This document shows, in pieces, positions 16,293 through 39,091 of a DNA stretch of 64,000 nt. The translations under genes were made by a program, and so were the position numbers. The stretch covers positions 49,651,991-49,715,990 of the forward strand of contig OX439128.1 in NCBI GenBank assembly GCA_949318235.1, in the 5' to 3' direction. The DNA is from Ecdyonurus torrentis (Eukaryota; Arthropoda; Insecta; Ephemeroptera; Heptageniidae). The notes under the pieces are model-generated. The model was not told the origin of the DNA. It did not search any database and saw only the letters and a program-made list of their open reading frames with translations. Positions within the stretch are counted from its first letter, which is position 1. Each line of letters starts with the position of its first letter.

Positions 16293-17201
16293 TAAATAAT
16301 GTTTCATTAAGACTTATAAATCGTATCGTATGTTATAGCATTATATACAGTAAGCATGACTATAATTGATTATAATCCATTTTAGATGAGTAAAGAGAGA
16401 CAATATCAATAACAATGGTGATTTTAATAAAATAGAACAAATGAAAAGAATTAAATTGTATAAAATATGGGGATTTTAAATTTTAATTCATTCGTTATAG
16501 GTTTTAATTAAAATTTAAAAAAATTATCATGTTTTTTTTTTTTTTTTTTTTTTTTTAATATCATTTTAACATTTTAACTTATAATTGTTCTCTGTATTAC
16601 CATGAAATGTTTTTACTATAAAAAATATTATAATTACAAATAAATGGATCTGATTATACTGAAAACAATAATAATATTAGGAAAGTATCGTATGTATGTA
16701 TATTATAATAATTCTCTTTGTTAGGGACGCTACATTTCCAATTTATTTGTTTTTAGTTTTGTTGTTTTGATTTTTGTCAATGCTAATTATCATAATGATG
16801 ATACTGCAAGAAAATTTTGTATACTATAACACCTAAGGCAAGTTATACTTTATAGTTCATATTTTAAGCTTCAAACTACAAAAAAAAAATATATATTAAA
16901 TGCCAATTTTATACATCATTATAATAATATTTTATATAATTAGGTACAATGTCTTAGCTTTTTACTGGTATTATTTCCAATTTATTATAATTTTTATATG
17001 TAAATGTATCTATATCTACATATGAAAGTTTTAGGGTAAAAATATACACTAAAATGACAGAATGTATAATTTATAATTATAATGACATTTTTCATTTTTA
17101 TAATGACAGAATATATGACAGAATTTACAATTTATTTCATTGACTATTTTACCTATAGAGATAGACAGACAGACACACAGACTTGAAGCTATTCAAAACA
17201 A

Positions 17202-17509
17202 TTAAAGGCGTAGAACACCTTGAACAAAACAGCTGTGTAATATCCTAACAAACCTGAAAATCAACGTTGATTTGTCCGGAGTCGTTGATTTCTAATTTAT
17301 TTTCCATTCACAAAATGACACGAGCGTTCAATGACGTCACAGCTCGTCTGGTCAACGCGCGCGTAAAACAAGCAAGCTGTGACGTCAATGACCTTTTGCG
17401 TCATTTTGTGAATGGAAAATAAATTAGAAATCAATGACTCCGGCCTAATCAACGTTGATTTTCAGGTTTGTTAGGATATCACACAACTTTTTTGTTTTTA
17501 TGCCTCTAA
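17202..17509 (+). mobile_element. Foldback MITE family B, copy B2
   Basis: Starts TTAAAGGCGTAGAACACC and ends ATGCCTCTAA (right TTAA changed to CTAA). The arms form a near-continuous hairpin: ATCCTAACAAACCTGAAAAT against ATTTTCAGGTTTGTTAGGAT, and ATTTTCCATTCACAAAATGA against its complement. TGACGTCA is in both arms (17332 and 17380). Confidence 0.9.
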
Positions 17510-19308
17510 GGGCAGGTCAGAGGACAAATATGAATTTAAATGTTAATTGCATTATTAAGCGTTAAGTGTCATTTTAAAATTTAGCAGCTAGTCCTACAAA
17601 AAAAAAAATCAAATTAAGTTACCATTGAAATAAACATGTGGCAAAAAGTGATAACTGCTAACATTATTGAAACTTAAATTGGCTTAACATTACAAAATCG
17701 AATAAGTCAGCGTATTCCATAGCACCCTACATCACAAGAAAATAGATAACTTTGCTCACCATTGCGATATGTTCTTGCAAAATGAGTTACAACCCACATT
17801 TAAATATTTCATAATATATTTCCCTCTATTCTATATGATAATTCCATTATACTTGAGTGATTTTTCGTATACATAATATGTTTTAAACTCTCCTTTAATA
17901 TATTTTAAATAATAGGAAATCATGTGCAAAATTTTCTCTGGAAACAATTTGTTTTATATAAAACATAAGGCAGAAATAAAGCAAGGTTAACAAAGTTTGT
18001 ACGTGCAGTAAGCACGTGATTACGTAACATTACATGAATGTTACATGAACATACGTACCTTGTTATTTTTGCTACTTCTATAGAATAGAGATAAGCCTAT
18101 TAATTCAAATTTTCTTCTCGAGCCTTTTTTTTTTAATAGTTTTAAATTATTAACAAACAAATAATTTTTTAATGCAATATGCATATAGTTATACAAACAC
18201 ATCTCTAGTTTATTTTGTTCTTTTATTATAAATGCCTATGAAAAAAAAAAGAAAAAAAAAAAGAAGTTAATTCTGTTGTCTCCACTAAACCATCCAGCAA
18301 AATTACTTTTCACCGCATAAAATAAGTTGTTGTTTTTTTATTCATTTTATTTTTATTTTTTATTTTTTCGTATGATTGTTATTATTCAAACAAACGAATA
18401 TATCGATTAGCATTAGTATCTAATGAAAAACGTGAAAGAAATTGATCCAAACCTGCTGTTTTTTTATATAAACATGTTTTACACGCATATATATATATAT
18501 ATATATTTTTAAATAATGTTTATATGGTCCTTCAGTTGCATAAAGCTCCTTTTTTTTCTTCTTATAACTATCTATAAGCAATTTTTACCTAATTATTTTT
18601 CTAATTGTATCAAAGTTATGTAACTTATTATTTCCATTTATGCAATTTCTCGTATAATAATAAATAATTTATGTATTTCTCGACATCCACACCACTGGGC
18701 TACGTAATTCTGGTAGTCTTAAATCATGTAGATCACAGTTAAATAATAATATGCCATAAAGTTGGAGTGTAATATCAGTTTAAAACAATATACATTAAAA
18801 AATACGTATTTTTCTCATAAGATGCAAATTTAGCACAAATATTTGGTTCGTAAAATATATTAGCACAATCGCATGTGTATAAGCACTGTGATGTAAAGTA
18901 TTAATCTTTCTTGTCCCTTGAAATATTACACTTTACGCATACTGCATACGTTGGTTAAAATCGTCATATAAATATATTGCACCACGTATAAGGCAACAAA
19001 ATAAAAAAAATTATACCACAATCTTTACACAACATAATAACTTATGCAATTAAAAAAAAAAAAAAAAAAGGTTTTGCTGTAGAAGTAGCAAAGAAATTAA
19101 GTTCTATTATATAATTTATGAAATTAATTTTTTTCCTTGTGTAAAATAAAGTATTAAATACATACTGAAGTAGAGATTTTATAGTATAAAAAAGTAAACC
19201 ACAGTATGCAGGTTGGGTTGCATACCTTTTAAACTTGTGTTCTTTCTATACATAAAACAACCACGAATTTCTTCATCAAGGGTGTGCTTTCGTGTAAAAC
19301 TCTTAAAA

Positions 19309-19450
<142 letters not shown>

Positions 19451-20383
19451 CGCACAACAAAAAATTTCAAGACTTTTTATATACTTGAGTTAGCTCACCG
19501 AAGTCACATTATTGTACAAAAAATGTATAGGTGAAATACCTTAAGATTTCATAAAAATTCCTTAGTACTTTTATACGATGCGCAGTAAAAAACTAGAAAG
19601 CACAAATTTTATATTAAAATTTAATTTTTTAAAAGATTTTTTTTTATTTAAGATTTTTTTTTTATTGAAATAAATATTACCTATAGTTTGATTACTCATA
19701 TGTTGCAATCGATTGCAGTATATTCTTATTGTTTACTTATTTATTTTTATTATTGCTTTCTCTTTGAATTTTATAATAGAAAGATTACTGTATATAAAAT
19801 ATAATTATAAAACTTTGTTCTACTCGTACATTAAAAAATAATGAACGGAATATAGACCCTAAGGATAATTCACTAATAAATTAATTAATATTGCAATTTG
19901 TGTTCAATATAAAAAAATATAACTAGAAAATTGCCACAGAAATTATAATATATTCATTTTTATTTTACAATTTTCAATTTCTATACATTATTATGATTCT
20001 ACGGTGAGTTTTTCACTTTTTAATATAAAATATAACATATTTTTTATTAATATTTAAAAATAATAACTGCTATAATATTTTTTCCCTTTATTTCCAATGA
20101 TTTTTTTTACAGTATAGAAAACTGTTATTATTATAAACAGACGTATATATAAACTGAAGTTGAATAAAAATATTTTTCTGTTTATATTATGAAAACGCAT
20201 GCCTATAAGTATTATATAGTTCAGAAGGCTCTCCAGGCTGCATACTTTACAGGATACATCCTCTAAAGCATTTAATATTTTTCTTTCAATATTATGCATA
20301 TAAATACTATGTACAGTACATATAATATGAATAAATATTTTTATGAAAAGGAAATTGTATTGGAGTACGTAGAAATTTTAATG

Positions 20384-20388
<5 letters not shown>

Positions 20389-20443
<55 letters not shown>

Positions 20444-20545
20444 ATATAATATAATATAATATAATATAATATAATATAATATAATATAATATAATATAAT
20501 ATAATATAATATAATATAATATAATATAATATAATATAATATAAT
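20389..20545. repeat. (TA)n joined to a (ATAAT)n pentamer array
   Basis: TA units to about 20438, then about 21 uninterrupted ATAAT pentamers. Confidence 0.95.
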
Positions 20546-20652
20546 TATTTTTATCATGGTATGAAAGAAGAAAGAAAACTGTGTCGTTAAGTTCTTGAGA
20601 TTCATATTGTGACAAAGAATTCCAAAGACGATTGTGATCACTAGAAACTACA

Positions 20653-20653
<1 letters not shown>

Positions 20654-20726
<73 letters not shown>
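20654..20726. repeat. (GA)n microsatellite
   Basis: Uninterrupted GA units, about 110 bp after the pentamer array. Confidence 0.95.
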
Positions 20727-20731
<5 letters not shown>

Positions 20732-21091
20732 TTAATAAAGAAAATAAAAAAGGCAATAGTATTTAAGATAATTATAAATTTTTAAAAAATAATATTATGT
20801 AATAATATTTTATGTTTAATATTTTTATCATGAATATTTTATGTAATATAGTATTAAATATGATTCGTATATATATTATAATACTGTCTGTATATCATAA
20901 CAACTATATAAAAAAATATATATAAAGCACAAGTTTTGAGTGCTTCTCCGGTAACTTTCGTTGTGTGTTGTGTTATATCATCAGTAAAATGATACAGCCG
21001 TGAAATATTATTATTTTTAGTAACGTAATTCTCTTTGTAAGTAACAGGAGACAGCGTATTTATTTTTATCTAAAGACATTACTTGATCTGT

Positions 21092-21229
21092 TTAATGGAG
21101 GTTATCGGTTTAAAAAAAAAAGTTTGTTAAAAAATTTCTATGGCTTAAAATACATAAAAGTATGTCTAGCATTTCTCATTTAATTTTCTCCGAAATCGGT
21201 GGAGCAGTTTTCTCAAAAATCTCAAAAAG

Positions 21230-21265
<36 letters not shown>

Positions 21266-21348
21266 GTTTTTCCCCATAAGCGTAATAAATTAGGAGACCC
21301 CTAGCTTTCCCCACGTCACCCCTCGCGCTAAACTAATAAGCTGCATTG
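21092..21348 (+). mobile_element. Repeat O, copy O1, enlarged by a poly(A) tract
   Basis: Left AATGGAGGTTATCGGTTTAA and right TAAACTAATAAGCTGCATT are imperfect inverted ends next to a TTAA at 21092. It shares TTTCCCCACGTCACCCC, TTTTTCCCCATAAGCGTAAT and TCTCCGAAATCGGTGGAG with O2. Poly(A) at 21230-21263 interrupts it. Confidence 0.75.
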
Positions 21349-22327
21349 GTTTGGGTCACAAGAATATTCAATATTAGAAAATTTTGAAATATAATAATAA
21401 CAATAACAACAAATTTACCATGTGCAAACAGAAATATGTTATCAAAAATGATCTTGTTATATCAATTGGCTGAGTCTTCTCTACTTTTACTAATGCACGA
21501 TGAACTTCTTTTTTTGAAACATTTTTTTCCCTTCAATAGTCAAATATTTTTGATATTTATTCCAATACTTCTAAAGTTTTTTTTTTTTTTTATATATTTC
21601 AGCAATAAAAAAAGAAGAAGTTAATAAAAATTTGTATAAAAAGAACTTTGAAGAACATTTTGTTGAAATACTGGGATAAAAAGAACGGAGACTAAACGTA
21701 AAAAATAATGATCACATGTTACACATTGTATCCTATAATATTTTTTTTAAAGTATCATGCAGTGTATTTAGTTTTACATTTATTTTTACATGTATGTTTT
21801 TATACGATTTAGAGCTGAATATGACGTTTATTTCACATAAGCAAATAATTTTCTTCTTCTTATTTTCTACGTAAGTATAGTTTATGTAAATAAGAAAAGA
21901 ACTTTTAGTCAATTTCTCAGTCAAAACACATTAAAGTCTCGTCATAATACATTTTTCTACTCAATATCATTGACATATTTGTTTTTCTATAAAAATATAA
22001 GACTTTAAAAGTTTATACAGTATCAACATATTGCATTATATAAAGAAAAGAAATTTTAAATTATTTTTGCATTCCTACTTTTTTATTTTTCTTTTCTTGT
22101 AAAATATAATGTTTAAAATGTAAACACTTTTTGTTTTGTGAAATGTTTTTCAAAATGATTCCTACTTTTCTCTTTTGAATAAAGTTTCCATTTATTTTTT
22201 AACATTTACAAAAGTTTACATTTAAATAATGTAGTATAGTATAACATTTTTTTTATATAATTATTATATAAAATTACATTTTTTTCTTTCAGTGTGCCAC
22301 ATTTTTATATTTTTAGAAGTTTTTTTT

Positions 22328-22336
<9 letters not shown>

Positions 22337-22394
<58 letters not shown>
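22337..22394. repeat. (TA)n microsatellite
   Basis: Uninterrupted TA units. Confidence 0.95.
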
Positions 22395-22396
<2 letters not shown>

Positions 22397-22488
22397 GAGT
22401 GCGGAAATCCTTCAAGAATCTTGTGTTGTTGTAAATCGGGTGTTGGGTCTGTGAATTTAGCCGTATTCATAGAGAATAATAGTGAAAA

Positions 22489-22491
<3 letters not shown>

Positions 22492-22548
<57 letters not shown>
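22492..22548. repeat. (GA)n microsatellite
   Basis: Uninterrupted GA units about 100 bp after a (TA)n array. Confidence 0.95.
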
Positions 22549-22552
<4 letters not shown>

Positions 22553-23813
22553 GGTAGTAAACCACGCACTAAATGACATGTCCGACGCCCTCACACTAAA
22601 TTTCAGCTTTTTTTTTACCAAGATTTTTTATTAACATAAAAAGTCAATATTTTTTTATACTTTAGCTTTTTTTTTCTCCCCGATTCTACATACATAATAC
22701 AAAACACATTTATATGGCATTGCAAAATAGAGAAAAAGCAGTGATCTATCCATTTTCATAACACACACAAAAAATTATATATTTTTTTATTTCACCATAA
22801 AATTATTATATAAACTTTTGGATATAAAACTTACTTGTTCAATTATACTGTTCGTATTTGATAAAACCAGTTATTTCAATTTTATTAAAAATTATTATTT
22901 GAGAGAATTTTATACTACTGTTAATAAAAATGAAATATTGACACTTAACATTAAACTTTTGACATAATACAATAATTTTTATTTGACTATATAATTAAAT
23001 AATATGATATATTATATAATTTTATTACAAAATATATACTTTTAAAACTTTTGAGACCTTTTCTTTGTTTTCAAAAGCTTAGGTTCAAATTATTCAAATG
23101 AAAAGTATTTCAAACTGTATAAGGATTCATTTTGTTTAAATATTAACGCTTTTTTTTTTTTTTTTTTTTTGAAATGTCACCAAATAATGACATTGTATTT
23201 TCTCTTAAAAGCAAAAAAAAAAAACTTTGAATTTGATTAAAGAAAAAGAAAAATATAAACTAATATATCAAATAATATTTTATTTTAAAATTTATTTAAC
23301 TTTTACGTTTTATAAAATAGTCTTGCAACAAAAAAAAAGGTTTTATTTTAACATTTATGTTGAGATTTTTTCTTGTAAGAAAAAGAGAGAGAGAGAAAGA
23401 GAGAAAAATGTTGAGACACTCGTCATGATGTCAGGGTGCAATTTATTATTGCCACGAGTTGAGAAGAGAGATTTTCTTTTTCTTTTCTTTGTTAAGACTT
23501 GTGTCCATTTGTCCTGTCAACATAGGGTAGGCATAGCGCAGCTCCTTGTTTTGTGTGTTTGTATCTTTCTCGGAGGCATTTCTCTAGAGAGATTATTCTT
23601 AGCTCTCAAAATATAAAGAAAAATATATATATAATCTTATCATCAACTTGGAATAAAATAATTTCATTATTTACGTCATATAAAAATAGAAATCCATTTT
23701 CTATCTCGTTAGACAGTATCAACGAAACTGTGGGATATTTAAGGTATATAGCGAAAATTAATTTGTTGCGTCGTTTGTGATTTTTTCTAGTGTACAACTG
23801 TGGCATATATGAT

Positions 23814-23855
<42 letters not shown>

Positions 23856-24121
23856 TTATATATATATATAATGATAATTAGTGAACTTAAGTGTTTTTCT
23901 GCTCTCAAAATGCTTAGAGAAGCAGAAATAATTGCTGATATGCTGCTGAATAAATAAATTAGTTTGAATTATTTGAAGAAATAATAATCATCTCATAATA
24001 CATCACTCATGTTTAAACGAAACAATCGCTACGTTACATTATTTCCAAGGTCTCCACATTAACAGGTTGTCTCGTTCAATTACGTGACTTCCGATGAATA
24101 CTCACGAAAATGTCCAAGTTT

Positions 24122-24318
24122 GAGTGCGTCTGTTTACTCAAAATGCGGAAAAGGAAGTGGCCGGAAGAGGAAACCACGTGATGGTAAAAGTGGGAGGTAG
24201 CTCAAGGTTATCTTGCTGCTGGCTGGCTGCTGGCACCAAGCTTTCTCCCACTTTTACCGTCACGTGGTTTCCTTTTCCGGCATTTCCTTTTCCGCATTTT
24301 GAGTAAACAGACGCACTC
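24122..24318. mobile_element. Foldback MITE family F, copy F1
   Basis: A perfect terminal match of over 30 bases, starting GAGTGCGTCTGTTTACTC and ending in its complement. Inner arms GAAACCACGTGATGGTAAAA and TTTTACCGTCACGTGGTTTC. The centre holds a CTGCTGGCTGGCTGCTGG run. The plus-strand open frame 24124-24306 is this palindrome read through. Confidence 0.92.
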
Positions 24319-24404
24319 TTTGAATGTTAATGGTAAGTTTAGCGACTCTCCAGCCATGAGATTGGCTTGTTAGAGTATTGGTCTTATGCAGGACAAAACC
24401 TTAT

Positions 24405-24737
24405 TTCAAGGGAAAAAACAGAAGAAAACATAAGCATTTAGATCAGAAAACACTTGATAAAACTTACATAAATAACATTAGTTTGCCTCAACGCCGTAGC
24501 AGTGATCAGAAATTTTCAACCCATTCAATCCGCACAACATTTTCTTTCTAATTTTTGCATGTTTCTAACGTGAGAAACAGGAATAGTCATGCAAATAGCA
24601 TACTCTACAGTATTTTCACGCTCTCATGTGAGGCCACATTTACAATCTTGAAAAAAATTGTCATTAGTTTTGGAGATCTAATTTTGTGTTTAATTATTAA
24701 TAAGCACCACGTACTTTCATGTGATCTATAGCTTTAA
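24405..24737 (-). mobile_element. MITE family A, copy A4, just upstream of the first visible beat-like exon
   Basis: Inverted copy from about 24405 (left end decayed) to GCTTTAA at 24731-24737, 72 bases before the exon at 24810. The interior matches other copies (GAAAACATAAGCATTTAGAT, TTTTGCATGTTTCTAACG). Its TGACGTCA site is mutated to TAACGTGA. Confidence 0.8.
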
Positions 24738-24809
24738 TGTATCTCCCATTTTATTGAGCTTTATAGATATTTTTTCTGAATAAAATGTAATAAATTTTCA
24801 ATGTTTCAG

Positions 24810-33956
<9,147 letters not shown>

Positions 33957-34070
33957 CGTCTTTTTATTATTATTATTCTTTTAGTGTCATATATATATGT
34001 TTCATAACTTAATGTATTTTAAAGACTTTTTGAATTAGAAATGTAAAATAAAAACTATAAAGTTAAAAGT
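33957..34070 (+). other. 3' UTR of the beat-like gene (extent estimated)
   Basis: AT-rich sequence after the TAG. The first canonical polyadenylation hexamer is 91 bases past the stop, followed by T-rich sequence from about 34070. The end is an estimate. Confidence 0.5.
34047..34052 (+). promoter_or_regulatory. polyadenylation signal AATAAA
   Basis: An exact AATAAA 91 bases after the stop codon, with a T-rich stretch 20-40 bases downstream. In such AT-rich DNA the hexamer is common by chance, so position is the main support. Confidence 0.5.
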
Positions 34071-34324
34071 TTGCTCTATATGTTTTTTAACATTAAAAAT
34101 TATTATATGTAAAATGTGGTATATGTAAATATAATATAATATGTATTCAGTCATCCTAAAGTCATTATAATATTATATAAGATGTTTTAAATATATAGCG
34201 TGGTTTGTATTTTTCTTGATAATAGTATTCACAGGATATTAAATATTACTTTGCAATACGATTTAAGTAATAATTTTTCAAATGTGCTCATTTATTAGAA
34301 GAAAAAAAATCTTAAAGTTAACCT

Positions 34325-34620
34325 TTAACAAAAAACATGTCTAATATCCTAACATACCTAAATGTCAACGTTGATTCGGCCGAAGTCATTGATTTCTAAT
34401 TTATTTTCCATTCACAAAATGACAGCTGCGGGTTAATAACGACACAGCTCGCTTGTTTCCACGCACGTGGACTAGTGAGCTGTGACGTCACAAACCCGCA
34501 GCTGTCATTTTGTAAATGGAAAATAAATTAGAAATTAATGACTCCGGCCAAATCAACGTTGATATTAGGTATATTAGGGTATTAGAAAAGTTAATTGTTC
34601 AACGTGTTCTACGCCTTTAA
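34325..34620 (+). mobile_element. Foldback MITE family B, copy B3, just downstream of the beat-like gene
   Basis: The right end is intact (TGTTCTACGCCTTTAA); the left terminal repeat is shortened after TTAA. Arms ACAGCTGCGGGTT and ACCCGCAGCTGT flank a centre with GCACGTGGACTAGT. It begins about 270 bp after the polyadenylation signal. Confidence 0.88.
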
Positions 34621-35923
34621 AAGGAATCTTGTTCCAAAAAAGGAGAAAGTATTGATAAATCACAAGATTAGACTTTTATACTTTACATAATATATCTGTT
34701 AAGTCTGTTAACCCTTTCTGTATCCTGACAAACTGGGGAGAAAACTTGTTAAGAAAGCAACTTGCTTTACAATTTCTATCGTACGTAGACCTGGATTTCA
34801 AAATGTCATGAATTCCAAAATTTGCCTACTTCATAATTTTTATTTTTTAACCCCAGTTTGTGTGGGTACAAAAGGGGTTAAGAGACATAAGAGGTGCATG
34901 TATGATTGACCTACCATCTCTTAATTTATCTGTTGAGTTTAAGTACAGGATACCTTTAGTCACCAATTTAGTCCTGAAAAAAGTTGTACTTAATTTTTTT
35001 AATATATATACAAAAACTTAGTTTAATAATTTCCCTATTCATTGTCATATGTCATTATTGAAGCTAAATTTTATTAGGTCTTTTTGGTGACTAGTAAAAT
35101 TTTATGGAAAAAAAAAAAAACTGTTAAACCAAACATTTCTAATAAATATTAATGATATTACTTAAATATTGATTGTACAGTACAGTACATAATCATTTCA
35201 TTACTTTTATGAATATAGAAATACACTTTTCATACAATTGTGTTTGTTAATATGCTTGGACGCATAGTTTAATATTGTTACAATAAATCACTGTTGTAAT
35301 TCCTTATCAAGCAAATTTAATTTCATATTCATTAACAGGCATACAATGACATGGGAAATTATAGTATTTAAAAAAAAATATTTTAGTTACAAAAAAAAAA
35401 AAAGTCCACTTTGTATAATAAATCATGGCACTCACCCATACTGACAATTTATGTATGTATAAACGAGTCAACTTACGAGTTTCCAAATGTAGACTTTGCT
35501 AATATTCTCTCTATACGATTTAGCTTACTGCGTGTATACGTTCAGTACTAAAATTGAAAGCTAGCAAAAAGTTTGGGAACTTGTAAAAAATGTCTTTTGT
35601 TTTGTCAATAGTACTTAATGATATTAACAAGTAAATAAACTACAAACTTATGAGCTGCTGATATGATTTTTGCACGCATCTGTGTCCTATTAACGTATAA
35701 CGCATGCGTAATGCATAAAAAAGGAGGCGAATGTGGTCAAAAACCTTTAGTCAACTGATTTATAAAATGATTTTAACGTGTGTCTATCACATACTTGGTC
35801 AAGGTTTTGTAAAAAAATAAGGCTGTCAAGCCCTTACAACGAGTTTATAAAGCTTTTAATTATTATTATCAATATTCAATATATTAAGTTTGTGTTTCTT
35901 TACTCGTCAAAATGATTAATACT

Positions 35924-36283
35924 ACACGAAAAAAATAAATTACGTAATTTTTGTTGCATTGATTTTTAACTATATTTAAGAGCACACATGTTGTTAAATT
36001 GTAATAACATAAGTAATTATACTGAATATTTATACTGATATGTAATAATTGACTAATAAAAGAACAACTGCAAGGCCGACTTAAAAGCGATTTCGCTCAC
36101 ATCCGCTTCCGTTTCTACTTTCGCATGCGCAGTACGTCGAAACGGAAGCGGATGTGAGCAAAATTTCTTAATTTCAGCCTTAAAACAGTTGTTCCTTTAT
36201 TATTCAATATAATATAGCATAAATTATGCATAAATATTGCTGCCTTGAGCGAAGCATAATTATTGAGTATTTATTTTTGTCCA
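35924..36283. mobile_element. Family H repeat H3, interrupted by element G1
   Basis: Left end ACACGAAAAAAATAAATTAC, right end AGTATTTATTTTTGTCC. The GCATAAATTATGCATAAATA core resumes right after G1 (36049-36207), so G1 inserted into H3. Confidence 0.7.
36049..36207. mobile_element. Foldback MITE family G, copy G1
   Basis: TTGACTAATAAAAGAACAAC at the left and GTTGTTCCTTTATTATTCAA at the right. Inner arms CACATCCGCTTCCGTTTC and GAAACGGAAGCGGATGTG surround TCGCATGCGCAGTACG. Confidence 0.88.
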
Positions 36284-36681
36284 AGTAGAAACTGTGGAAA
36301 TATTAAGAATATTTTACTTGATGTACAATTTTAATTTCATTTTGATAACACATTAAATTTGTAACTTTTATTAATTTGTAAATCCTATGTAGTATGATGA
36401 TAAAACTGGTACCCACTTAAAGTTAAAGTTTGGCTGTGATTATATAAAAACATTAAAAATATTATTGAATGAAAGAGACAATGATGATCATTAATAATAA
36501 TAATAACTTTCTTGTTTTAGCATTATAGAAGAGAGAAAAAATAAAACTGTGATAAAAACTACTTAAATGTTGTAGAACTATAGAATATAGTTATGTTTAT
36601 ACGTGTATCTGTAATTTTAAATTGAAAACTATATATACCAATAAAATCCAAGAAAAACATAAAAATGGAATTTTTTATTTC

Positions 36682-36714
<33 letters not shown>

Positions 36715-37201
36715 GCCCTCATATTTAATTGTTTTAATAATTTATTACGATATCAAAACAAAAATGTTTTGTGGTTTTAAAATACAGACATAATTCTATT
36801 TTAAAATATCTTATTTGTAAAAAGAGATTACTTTTTTTTTTGTTTTTTTTTTTTCAACTGTATAATATATCAAGTAGTGTCTTTTTTTTATGCAACAAGA
36901 AGAAGAACACGTACAAGAAAATAAATTGCGATTTTATCATTGTGAATGACGTAAAATTAACAACATATAAATCATTTTCTCATATCATACAACAATCTAC
37001 AACAAAGATAAGACATAACAATATAAACTAAAACAATGAACCCGGCTTATTTTCATGTAGTTATACTAAAAAGCCAATTCGTATATATTATATTGTTTTA
37101 TATAAAATAAAGGATAATATATATTACTCGTATGTAGAACATAATTTTGTTACCAAAATATTACCATTATGAAACTTTTTGTATTAATAAACTATAATCT
37201 C

Positions 37202-37203
<2 letters not shown>

Positions 37204-37258
<55 letters not shown>
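37204..37258. repeat. (TA)n, left part of a split array
   Basis: TA units running directly into the foldback element at 37260. Confidence 0.95.
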
Positions 37259-37481
<223 letters not shown>

Positions 37482-37904
37482 TTTACAAGTTAAGTATAAT
37501 TCAAACACACTTTCAGCAATGTTAAAAATAATTATACTATACAGCATAATTGTTATGGTATTTAGATATGATTGTTTTACATAAAAATAAAACAAAAATA
37601 CGTGGTTATCAGGTTATCCGTACTTAGGTTATCATAACGTAAATCTTGTATATAATAATAATTTAAATGTTAGACCGACCGGATTTAAACTCATTCAAGT
37701 AAAGAGATGATTTTATATAGTGTTAGCATTATATTTATTACGTCGCGTTCTTTTTTCTTTTTTTTTTTTTTTAATTGTGTATACTATGTGTACATACATC
37801 AACAGTGTTTATATATATATCTAGTACAGAATAAGTTTGAAAATCGTTCTATATCATTAAAAATGCAAGTCAAGCACTCAATTTTTCAATCAATAACAAA
37901 ATAA

Positions 37905-37975
37905 GAATTTTTATGGAGCCAGGAAATTTACAGTATAAATTAACAACAAACTTTGGTCTTGTCATTTACAATTTA
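37905..37975 (-). mobile_element. Retroposon 3'-end-like repeat Q1
   Basis: TTTATGGAGCCAGGAAATTT and ACAACAAACTTTGGTCTTGT followed by CATTTACAATTTA parallel Q2. Diverged and short. Confidence 0.45.
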
Positions 37976-38128
37976 TATATAATAATTAAATTAATAAAAA
38001 TAAATGTTTCAATTAGTCTAAATTGTGGTTTTGTGAAATAAAATAAAAATATTAGAAATAAAACAATAAATGTAATTTTTACACAAAAATACAACTTAAA
38101 AGAAAAAGAAAAAGTAAATAATTTAGTC

Positions 38129-38165
<37 letters not shown>

Positions 38166-38360
38166 GTTAACTATGCAGTGCCGTTTTTATTCACAGTTAA
38201 CAATATAATGATGGTAAATTATCGTAGATTTTAGCAATTGTATAATATACATTATTTTGATAATTGATCTTAAATCATGTGTGTTGTTGATTTCATTTTA
38301 ATCTAAATAGAAGACCTTAAAATGGAGCTTGTTAGTGAAAAAATAAACAAACTTACAACC

Positions 38361-38544
38361 CAGCCAATCCAACAATATTAACAAAGTGCTAGCAGACGAA
38401 TTTGTGTTCTTGTTTTAATTTAACATGTTTCGAATTAGTATTGGGAGAATTGTAGCTAATTCATTCCCCCATAAGAAAGCATGTTCAATTGAGACAAGAA
38501 CAGAAAGTCGTATGCTCTAGCACTTCGTTTATATTGTTAGGCTG
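38361..38544. mobile_element. Foldback MITE family R, copy R1
   Basis: Arms of about 65 bases: AACAATATTAACAAAGTGCT with TGTGTTCTTGTTTTAATTTA on the left, and AGCACTTCGTTTATATTGTT with the complementary TCAATTGAGACAAGAACA on the right. Confidence 0.82.
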
Positions 38545-39052
38545 TGAGTTTATTTTCTCACTCATGCAAGTCTTCTATTATACAGATTTCTTATTTACAA
38601 AGAGAGAAATATTTAAAAGTAAATAATACAAGTTAATAAATATGATAGAGTGTATATTTAAAAGTGTTAATAGTACCGTATCTTTTCAAAGATAAAGTAA
38701 CAAGTTTTGTCGATTATAAATTGAAAGAGATCTGTTTTATACACGAAGCAATAAACAGCTTGAATATTTTCCTAAAGCACTTTCAAACTTTTCAAACTTG
38801 AATATTGATCAACATTTTTCTTTTAAAACTCTATACTTTTTTTTTACAGTAGATAAAATTGATAGATATATTCTTCAAAAAGAGAGACAGGGAAAAAAAC
38901 TAATATTGTGTACCCTTACGTGTGATATATAGAGAGTTATTTTAGGGAATTTTATGTTTGTTTTTATACTTTTTTATGACAAAGCAAAATATAGAAATAG
39001 TACGATAAAAAAGTAGTATGATACCCGACCTGCATTTTAAATCAAAATGAAA

Positions 39053-39091
<39 letters not shown>

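Noticed and set aside
23424..23616. Candidate signal-peptide exon for the beat-like gene (frame with IAQLLVLCVCIFLGG)
   Set aside because: A phase-1 donor is needed to join the exon at 24810. The available GTATCT donor would give T|GA, a stop codon, and no other fitting GT follows.
24124..24306. Open frame of 60 codons
   Set aside because: It is the F1 foldback element read through; both arms are translated.
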